From the NCBI GenBank assembly GCA_003219345.1, contig QHOP01000326.1, forward strand, positions 19,058 to 39,951: a DNA stretch of 20,894 nt, given 5' to 3'. Numbering within the stretch: position 1 is the stretch's first letter; each line of letters opens with the position of its first letter. Position numbers and translations under genes: made by a program. The DNA is from Verrucomicrobiota bacterium (GTDB lineage: Bacteria > Verrucomicrobiota > Verrucomicrobiia > Limisphaerales > AV2). The notes under the pieces are model-generated. The model searched no databases, was not told the DNA's origin, and worked only from the letters and a program-made list of their open reading frames with translations. Positions 15,404-20,894 of the stretch are shown here, piece by piece.

Positions 15404-16666
15404 TCAGAATTTCAGCAACTTTACGGGCGCGTTTTCAGATTTCAACGGGCTTACCAGCGCCAGATTCAGTCGCTCCGGTCGAAAAAAATCGCGGGCTACC
15501 GCCCGAATTTCTCCCGCAGTGACCCGAGTCAAGCGGCGTTTGACTTCGAGCGCGGGAATGACTTTGCCGTAGCCGAGGAGTTGTTCGCCCAGCCACATCA
15601 TCTGGCTCTCGGTGTTTTCCAGACTCAGATCAATTTGGCCGATAACATAGTCGCGCGCGCGGCGCAGTTCGGCCGCAGCGGGCGGCCCCTCAGCCAGGCG
15701 ACGCAGTTCGCGCAGGATCAGCTTCAGCGTTTTGGGCAGGTTCTCCGTGTCAAGCCCGGCGGAAATCACCAGGTCCCCGGTGTCGTCGAAGAAGCTGAGC
15801 GAGCTGTAGATGTTGTAAGCCAGGCCGCGGTCCTCGCGCACGACCTGAAAGAGCCGGGAACTCATGTTCTCGCCGAGGATCGTGTTGAGCAGGCGCAGAG
15901 CGAAGCGGCGTTCGTCGTGGCGCGAACAGGCGCGGATGCCGAGCGCGAGCTGGGTTTGCTTCGTCTCTTTAGTGAAGAGACGAAGGCGCGGTTTGGTCTG
16001 CCGGTTGTCGGCGGGGACGAACCCCGGTCGTTTGCCTGCGGGAAATCGCCGGGTAAAACCCGCGGCGGCCCGGACGACGCTTTTGTGCGACAGATTGCCC
16101 GCGGCTGATATCAGCGTGGCACTGGTCACATAACCGGTTCGCAAGAAATTCAACAAGTCGGCGCGGGTCATGGCCTCGAGCGTCTTCTCGGTGCCGGTCA
16201 GCGGCCTGCCCAGCGGATGGTTCGGCCAGAGCGTTTCGTTGAGGAGTTCCTGGACGTGGTGCTGCGACTGGTCGAGATACATCGCCAGCTCTTCCTTGAT
16301 TACGCCACGTTCCTTTTCGATCTCGACCGGAGTGAACCTGGAGTTCAGGAACATATCGGTCAGCACTTCGAGCAGTTCGTCCAAACGGTCGTGCCGCGCC
16401 TTCGAGTAAAGGCAAGTGTTCTCCTCGCCGGTAAAGGCGTTCAGGTAACCGCCGGTGCCCTCGACCGCCTGGGAGATTTCTTTGGCCGTCCGTTTCCTGG
16501 TCCCTTTAAACAGCATGTGTTCGATGAAATGCGACGCGCCGTTCAGCGCCGCTGGTTCGTAGCGTCCGCCCACGCCGACCCACAAACCGACGCTGACGCT
16601 CGCCATGTGCGGCATCTCCGCGGTGGCGATGGTCAGTTGGTTTGGCAGGCGAGTGATCTGGTGCAT
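15404..16666 (-). CDS. M16-family zinc metallopeptidase (processing-peptidase-like)
   Basis: The 420-aa product has the inverted zinc motif HxxEH as HFIEH (His46, Glu49, His50) and the distal ligand Glu126 in GVIKEELAMY, 76 residues on, the spacing typical of M16. N-terminal GLWVGVGGRYEP, GTGGYLNAFTGEENT and the C-terminal half with ENMSSRLFQVVREDRGLAYNIYS and PERLNLALVSP match single-chain bacterial YmxG/processing-peptidase-like enzymes. It lacks a signal peptide and is probably cytoplasmic; substrates are unknown. The start at ATG 16666 lies 12 bases after the LOG-family stop, suggesting translational coupling. A perfect 11-bp hairpin lies within the gene at 15959-15985. All catalytic residues are present. 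Confidence 0.93.
   Translation of the reverse strand: MHQITRLPNQLTIATAEMPHMASVSVGLWVGVGGRYEPAALNGASHFIEHMLFKGTRKRTAKEISQAVEGTGGYLNAFTGEENTCLYSKARHDRLDELLEVLTDMFLNSRFTPVEIEKERGVIKEELAMYLDQSQHHVQELLNETLWPNHPLGRPLTGTEKTLEAMTRADLLNFLRTGYVTSATLISAAGNLSHKSVVRAAAGFTRRFPAGKRPGFVPADNRQTKPRLRLFTKETKQTQLALGIRACSRHDERRFALRLLNTILGENMSSRLFQVVREDRGLAYNIYSSLSFFDDTGDLVISAGLDTENLPKTLKLILRELRRLAEGPPAAAELRRARDYVIGQIDLSLENTESQMMWLGEQLLGYGKVIPALEVKRRLTRVTAGEIRAVARDFFRPERLNLALVSPLKSENAPVKLLKF
15959..15985. repeat. Perfect hairpin inside the M16 gene
   Basis: CTTCGTCTCTT-TAGTG-AAGAGACGAAG has 11-bp perfect arms and a 5-base loop. It encodes FTKETK between the two halves of the peptidase, in a linker position. It may be another coding-sequence palindrome or a chance product of Lys/Glu/Thr codons. 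Confidence 0.6.
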
Positions 16667-16678
16667 GCGGATTGTAAA

Positions 16679-17359
16679 TCAGGCAAACGCTTTCGGATGC
16701 GCCTCCGGCGGGCTGACGCGGCGCTGGTAATCGACAATCAAATCGATCGCTTCCTGCACTTCGTCAGTGACGGTGGCCAGGTCGAGATCGCCCGGACTGA
16801 CAAACTTGTTTTTTTCCAGCGCGGTGTTCAGCCATTGCAACAGTCCCTTCCAATAATTGCGGCCGAAAAGAATCAACGGATAACGCGGAATGCGCTCCGT
16901 CTGCACCAGCGTGATGATTTCAAAGAACTCGTCGAGTGTGCCCAGTCCGCCCGGCATGAACACAAACCCCATGCTGTATTTCACGAAGCAGACTTTGCGT
17001 GAAAAGAAATAGTGAAAGTGAATCGGGACATTGGCGTAACGATTTCCCTTTTGTTCATGCGGCAGTTCGATATTCAGGCCCACGGAATTCCCTTTGGCTT
17101 CGGTTGCGCCTTTGTTCGCCGCTTCCATTATCCCCGGTCCGCCGCCAGTGATCACGGCGAAATGATGTTTGGCAAGCCCGCGCGCCAGCCCGACGGCAGC
17201 CGCGTAATAAGGGTCGCTCCGGGAGGTCCGAGCGGAACCGAAGATCGTGACCGCCGGGCCGATTTGCGAAAGGGTCTCAAACGAATCGACGAACTCCGCC
17301 ATGATGCGGAAAATGCGCCACGGATCTTCCTTGGTGAACCCGAACGTATGATTGTTCAT
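16679..17359 (-). CDS. LOG-family (TIGR00730-type) nucleotide phosphoribohydrolase-like protein
   Basis: From ATG 17359 (MNNHTFGFTKEDPW) the product is 226 aa with a Rossmann-like LOG fold: TIFGSARTSRSDPYY, GGGPGIMEAANKGA (from residue 72), the conserved SRK with Arg121, and the signature PGGLGTLDE at 136-144. These genes are often annotated as lysine decarboxylases, but characterised members release the base from nucleoside 5'-monophosphates, either cytokinin ribotides or ordinary nucleotides as in PpnN. The frame stays open upstream to 17683, but that stretch is low-complexity and contains intergenic hairpins, so 17359 is preferred. It is the first gene of the five-gene minus-strand series and diverges from der. 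The exact substrate cannot be told. Confidence 0.9.
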   Translation of the reverse strand: MNNHTFGFTKEDPWRIFRIMAEFVDSFETLSQIGPAVTIFGSARTSRSDPYYAAAVGLARGLAKHHFAVITGGGPGIMEAANKGATEAKGNSVGLNIELPHEQKGNRYANVPIHFHYFFSRKVCFVKYSMGFVFMPGGLGTLDEFFEIITLVQTERIPRYPLILFGRNYWKGLLQWLNTALEKNKFVSPGDLDLATVTDEVQEAIDLIVDYQRRVSPPEAHPKAFA

Positions 17360-17595
17360 GCGCGGAAGATAGGTGCCACCACCGGGGATGTCGAACCTCG
17401 AATAAAGCTGGGTCGCTGATCGGCAATCGGCGGAGTGTGCAAAAAGTTCCCGAGTGCTCCGCCTTGCCGAGGGCCCGCAGAACACCGTTCCGCGATACGG
17501 CAGATTACCAATCTGCGCCAAGGGTATGAAGTTTCCTGGCCAGGTCGAACTGATTTTCACTTTCACGTTCTTTTCCCCTCCGGCATCCTCGTGGG
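17360..17595. promoter_or_regulatory. Divergent intergenic region between the LOG gene and der, with two hairpins
   Basis: Two palindromes are visible. One pairs CGGC-AATC-GGCGGAG (17421-17435) with CTCCGCC-TT-GCCG (17457-17468). The other is GCAGATT-ACC-AATCTGC (17500-17516). Promoters for both flanking genes must lie here, but no boxes could be assigned. The hairpins sit in the probable leader of one or both transcripts. Confidence 0.5.
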
Positions 17596-19008
17596 ATGTC
17601 AGGCTTGATCGCCATCGTTGGCCGGCCAAATGTCGGGCTGGTGGACACCGGCGGCATTGGGCTGTTGCGCCGCGAGAAAGCAACGGACGACATCCAGCGA
17701 GCCGCGCTCGACCAGGTGCAGATCGCGATGGAATCGGCCCAGGTCATTATTCTCGTTGTCAACGTGCGCGAAGGCGTGGTGCCGCTGGACGGCGAAGTCG
17801 CCGGGCGGCTGCGCCAATGCGGCAAGCCGGTGCTGGTGGCCGCCAACAAAGCAGACAACTCAAATGGCGAAGTCGGCGCCGCGGATTTCGCCGGGCTTGG
17901 TTTCGACAAAATTTTTCCCGTGAGCGCGATTCACGACCGAGGCATCGAAGCCTTGATGAAAACTGCGGTTGATCTCCTGCCACCAACCGGGCCACTCGCC
18001 GGAAGTCCGCTGTCCGTGGTCGAGGTTCGACGGGCTGATGCAACTGACAACCAACAACTGGCGACTGACCAGCCATTGAAACTCGCCATCGTGGGCCGCC
18101 CCAACGTCGGCAAATCGTCGCTTATTAACGCGCTCACACAATCCGAGCGGGTCATCGTCAGTTCCATTCCCGGCACGACGCGCGATTCGGTGGATGTGCC
18201 GTTCGCCGTCGAAACCGACGGTCTTCGGCAGCAATATGTCCTCATCGACACCGCCGGCATCCGTAAGAAGCGGCGGATTGGCGACGCGATTGAATTCTTC
18301 AGCGTCAAGCGGGCGGAAGATTCGATTGCGCGCTGCGACATCGCCATTTTCGTCCTCGACGCCGAGGCCGGCATCACGGAGCAGGATAAAAAAATCGGCG
18401 GCAAAATTCTGGAAGAAAAGAAGGGCTGCATCCTGGTCGTCAATAAATGGGACCTGGTCGAAGGGGTCGTGCGCAAGGCGCGCAAAGAAGAAATCGCGCG
18501 GCGCAGAAGAAAAGAGCAGCTTTCCGGCCCCAAGCCGATGACCACACTGGCGGAATTCGGCCAATGGGTCCAGGAGCATCTGTTTTTTTTGGATTTCGCG
18601 CCGGTGATTTTCACCTCGGCCAGGTCCGGCTTTCATCTCGACCGTTTGCTCGAAGCCGTGCGTTACGTAGCCGCCCAGTTGCAACAAAAAATCCCCACCG
18701 CCATTTTGAACCGCACGTTGCGCGATATTATCGAGCGACGCCAGCCCGTCAGTTCACAGGGTCATCGGTTGAAATTTTTTTACGCGACGCAAATCAAGCA
18801 AGCTCCGCCCACGTTCCTGCTTTTCGTCAACGGCGACGAATTGTTCTCCGACGCTTACACGAAATATCTCGCGAGCGAACTACGCCGGGCTTTGGGCTAC
18901 GAAGGATGTCCGCTGGTACTCGTTCCCAGGCCGAGGCCGAAAACGATTGAAACCAGGAGGACGTCAGCGGGGCGCCGAAAGAAACGGAGCGGCGCCCGGA
19001 CGGAGTAA
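17596..19008 (+). CDS. der: GTPase Der (EngA) with a truncated first G domain
   Basis: Der is a double-GTPase needed for 50S ribosome maturation. Here the product is 470 aa. The second G domain is complete: GRPNVGKS (167-174), PGTTRDS, DTAG (218-221), NKWD (283-286), then the KH-like C-terminal domain (about 370-450) with NRTLRDIIERRQPV, FYATQIKQAPPTFLLFVN and a basic tail. The first G domain is abnormal: IVGRPNVG (7-14) is followed directly by LVDTGG (15-20). The P-loop Lys-Ser, switch I and the G2 Thr, about 39 residues compared with other Der proteins, are missing, although frame is kept and NKAD (84-87) remains. GTP binding by domain 1 should fail. The inter-domain linker includes TDNQQLATDQ, which looks repeat-derived. 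ATG 17596 gives the standard N-terminus, but no clear Shine-Dalgarno is seen. Confidence 0.9.
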   Translation: MSGLIAIVGRPNVGLVDTGGIGLLRREKATDDIQRAALDQVQIAMESAQVIILVVNVREGVVPLDGEVAGRLRQCGKPVLVAANKADNSNGEVGAADFAGLGFDKIFPVSAIHDRGIEALMKTAVDLLPPTGPLAGSPLSVVEVRRADATDNQQLATDQPLKLAIVGRPNVGKSSLINALTQSERVIVSSIPGTTRDSVDVPFAVETDGLRQQYVLIDTAGIRKKRRIGDAIEFFSVKRAEDSIARCDIAIFVLDAEAGITEQDKKIGGKILEEKKGCILVVNKWDLVEGVVRKARKEEIARRRRKEQLSGPKPMTTLAEFGQWVQEHLFFLDFAPVIFTSARSGFHLDRLLEAVRYVAAQLQQKIPTAILNRTLRDIIERRQPVSSQGHRLKFFYATQIKQAPPTFLLFVNGDELFSDAYTKYLASELRRALGYEGCPLVLVPRPRPKTIETRRTSAGRRKKRSGARTE

Positions 19009-19344
19009 AGACCCTCGCTGCTGTCCAAAGCCGCAGGAGGCGGGCGGGCGGCGGTTATTCGCTGCTGCGAACAACCGCAAAAAGCACCAGCCAACCAGGG
19101 GGTTGGGTCGTTTATCATAGGCGAATAAGGTTGTTGTAACTTTTCTGAAAATTTTACTTGCTGCCACAATCAGTAGTGGCTAGGCTTACCACACTGCCCA
19201 ACTAAATGGGGTTCTGGTTTGGCATCGGTGAAACCAATGGCCGTAATTTGAACCGGTTTTTGCTCCTTTGCTGGCCCGTCATTGAGGGTGTCGCGAGCAA
19301 GGCAAAGGGCGAAATAAAAACAAAGCATTAACCTTAGAAATGCC
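19009..19344. other. Intergenic region between der and nrdJ, with a strong hairpin after der
   Basis: At 19051-19078, GCGGTT-A-TTCGC and GCGAA-C-AACCGC form a near-perfect 11-pair stem with loop TGCT, about 43 bases after the der stop. It is followed by AAAAA on the plus strand, not T, so it is not a classical intrinsic terminator for der. A smaller stem GCCAC/GTGGC lies at 19163-19180. I looked for a cobalamin riboswitch before this B12-dependent gene and could not recognise one. Confidence 0.5.
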
Positions 19345-20894
19345 ATGATAGACGCACGCGATGAACTCTTGTCCCCGGCTCCTGCCCGAATCCGCCGCCA
19401 ATCCACCTCGGCCTCCAGCCGCCGGGCCAGGCAGCCCGGCGTCGCTTCAACGAATCGGGCGCCAGGTGTCCAGCGCATTTTCAGTAACCCGAACGTCAAG
19501 CCATTCGACCAGATCGAATGGGACGAGCGCACCGCCGAAATCACCGATGACAGCGGGAAGGTGATTTTCAAGCAGGAAAACGTCGAAGTCCCGAAATCCT
19601 GGTCGGTGCTCGCAACCAAGGTCGTCGTTTCAAAATATTTTTACGGCGAACAAAACACGCCCGAACGCGAAACGTCGGTGATGCAGCTCATTCACCGCGT
19701 CTGCCGCACCATCGCGGATTGGGGTGTCAAGGACGGTTATTTCAGCCGGGCGGACGGCGAGGTGTTTTGCGATGAATTGACCTGGCTTTGCGTGAACCAA
19801 TACGGCGCGTTCAACTCACCGGTCTGGTTCAACGTCGGCCTCTATCATCAATACGGCGTTGGCAAAAACTCTGCCAAAGGCAACTGGTACTACAATCGCA
19901 AAACCGGCGAAGCGGAACGCGCTCCGACACAATACGAATATCCACAGGGAAGCGCCTGCTTCATCCAGTCGGTCGAGGACAACATGGAAGACATCATGCG
20001 CCTGGCCCACAGCGAGGCGATGCTGTTCAAATACGGCTCCGGCACGGGCACTGACCTCTCGCCGATTCGATCGAGCAAAGAAAAGCTAAGCGGCGGCGGT
20101 CGCCCCAGCGGTCCGTTGTCCTTCCTGAAAGTTTATGACCAGGTCGCCAATGTCGTAAAGTCGGGCGGGAAAACGCGGCGCGCGGCGAAAATGAACACCC
20201 TGCGCGACTGGCACGGCGACATCGAGGAGTTCATCGACTGCAAGCAAAAGGAAGAGAAGAAGGCCTGGGCGCTCATGGGGCAGGGCTACGATGGTTCCTA
20301 CAACGGCGACGCCTACGGCAGCGTGATGTATCAGAACGAAAACCTGTCCGTGCGCGTCAGCGACGAGTTCATGCAAGCGGCCGTCGAGGGCAGGGACTGG
20401 TGGACGCGCTCCGTGACCACCGGCGAGCCGTTGCAAAAGAAGGACGCCAGCAGGCTGCTCGAAAAAGTGGCCGAAGGCACGTGGATTTGCGGCGATCCCG
20501 GTATGCAATACGACGGCGCGATTCAGAAATGGCACACGTGCAAAGGCACCGAGCCGATTCATTCCACCAACCCTTGCAGCGAATACGTGTTCCTCAACAA
20601 CTCCGCCTGCAATCTGGCCTCGCTGAACCTGATGAAGTTCAAGCGCGATGACGGCACGTTCGATGTCGAACGTTTCAAAGCGGCTGTGCGCATTTACATC
20701 ACTGCGCAGGAAATCATCGTGGACAACGCGAGCTATCCGACGAAGTGGATTGCGGAGAACTCGCACATTTTTCGCACGCTGGGCCTCGGCTACGCCAATC
20801 TCGGCTCGCTCATCATGAGCTACGGTCTGCCTTACGATTCCGATGAAGGCCGCGCTTTGGCCGGAGCCATCACGGCCATCATGACCGGCCACGC
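19345..20894 (+). CDS. nrdJ: Class II (adenosylcobalamin-dependent) ribonucleoside-diphosphate reductase, N-terminal part (runs off the right edge)
   Basis: The frame is open from ATG 19345 to the window end (516 codons; usual members are much longer). It reduces ribonucleotides to deoxyribonucleotides using an adenosylcobalamin-derived thiyl radical. The pattern fits NrdJ: PKSWSVLATKVVVSKYFYGE, CVNQYGAFNSPVWFNVG, GSACFIQSVEDNMEDIM with an active-site Cys205, FKYGSGTGTDLSPIRSS, RPSGPLSFLKVYDQVANVVKSGGKTRRAAKM, and the active-site NPCSE (residues 409-413, Cys411) followed by NLASLNL. The FNSPVWFNVG and GSGTGTDLS segments separate it from class Ia enzymes. There is no ATP-cone at the N-terminus; the first 45 residues are Ser/Arg/Pro-rich and may be poorly conserved, so a later start is possible. 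The C-terminal part with the redox cysteines lies outside the window. Confidence 0.9.
   Translation, partial: MIDARDELLSPAPARIRRQSTSASSRRARQPGVASTNRAPGVQRIFSNPNVKPFDQIEWDERTAEITDDSGKVIFKQENVEVPKSWSVLATKVVVSKYFYGEQNTPERETSVMQLIHRVCRTIADWGVKDGYFSRADGEVFCDELTWLCVNQYGAFNSPVWFNVGLYHQYGVGKNSAKGNWYYNRKTGEAERAPTQYEYPQGSACFIQSVEDNMEDIMRLAHSEAMLFKYGSGTGTDLSPIRSSKEKLSGGGRPSGPLSFLKVYDQVANVVKSGGKTRRAAKMNTLRDWHGDIEEFIDCKQKEEKKAWALMGQGYDGSYNGDAYGSVMYQNENLSVRVSDEFMQAAVEGRDWWTRSVTTGEPLQKKDASRLLEKVAEGTWICGDPGMQYDGAIQKWHTCKGTEPIHSTNPCSEYVFLNNSACNLASLNLMKFKRDDGTFDVERFKAAVRIYITAQEIIVDNASYPTKWIAENSHIFRTLGLGYANLGSLIMSYGLPYDSDEGRALAGAITAIMTGH

Noticed and set aside
14630..16108. Long open frame of 492 codons on the plus strand
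   Set aside because: It is antisense to the unknown protein and the M16 peptidase, whose frames carry clear motifs. Its own translation is Arg/Gln/Phe-rich with no recognisable domain.
17360..17683. N-terminal extension of the LOG-family protein
   Set aside because: It crosses two intergenic hairpins and overlaps the start of der; homologues begin near MNNHTFGF.
19009..19344. Cobalamin riboswitch before nrdJ
   Set aside because: Expected on biological grounds, but I could not find a convincing B12 box or the surrounding conserved stems.
19170..19346. Small minus-strand frame of 58 codons (MAFLRLMLCFYFALCLARD...)
   Set aside because: It has a signal-peptide-like start and faces away from nrdJ, but there is no ribosome binding site, no recognisable motif and the length is within chance. 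Left unannotated.

Overview
The window looks like a piece of chromosome from a Verrucomicrobiota bacterium, most likely the Pedosphaera/Limisphaera branch (old subdivision 3). This is inferred from gene content and from a habit I associate with that branch: palindromic intergenic repeats that also spill into reading frames as in-frame insertions. The content includes a secreted PA14-repeat protein, a PVC-type sorbosone-dehydrogenase/cytochrome c/ThuA protein, and a TPR protein with an SGNH lipase-like head. No rRNA, tRNA, CRISPR array or transposase was seen.

Layout. (1) 1-523 (-): start of a secreted lectin/LamG-like protein running off the left edge. (2) 825-2983 (+): SGNH-hydrolase/TPR protein broken by a frameshift near 1790. 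(3) 2984-3729: convergent gap holding an array of alternating hairpins. (4) 3730-7908 (-): 1392-aa secreted protein with four PA14-like modules. (5) 8218-11644 (+): beta-propeller dehydrogenase, then a c-type cytochrome joined to a ThuA-like domain, apparently one gene split by a one-base frameshift near 10130. (6) 11645-12103: second convergent gap with a related hairpin module. (7) 17359-12104 (-): five closely spaced genes, in transcription order a LOG-family protein, an M16 peptidase, an unknown 261-aa protein, PabB and a PabC-like aminotransferase. (8) 17596-19008 (+): Der GTPase lacking about 39 residues of its first G domain. (9) 19345-20894 (+): adenosylcobalamin-dependent ribonucleotide reductase, cut by the right edge.

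How the genes work together. PabB and the PabC-like enzyme would make 4-aminobenzoate for folate; the glutaminase partner PabA is not here. Der (ribosome assembly) and NrdJ (dNTP supply) are housekeeping genes. The secreted proteins fit an envelope that handles complex carbohydrates, but no substrate can be read from the sequence.

The most unusual content is the repeat system. In both convergent gaps, hairpins of different sequence alternate with a short unit bounded by GGTTCATGG and CCATGAACC; three of these units have an interior of exactly 37 bases. Other palindromes lie in frame inside the dehydrogenase, cytochrome-ThuA, PabB and M16 genes. The Der deletion and the two frameshifts are the other points worth checking; any of them could be real or an assembly error.
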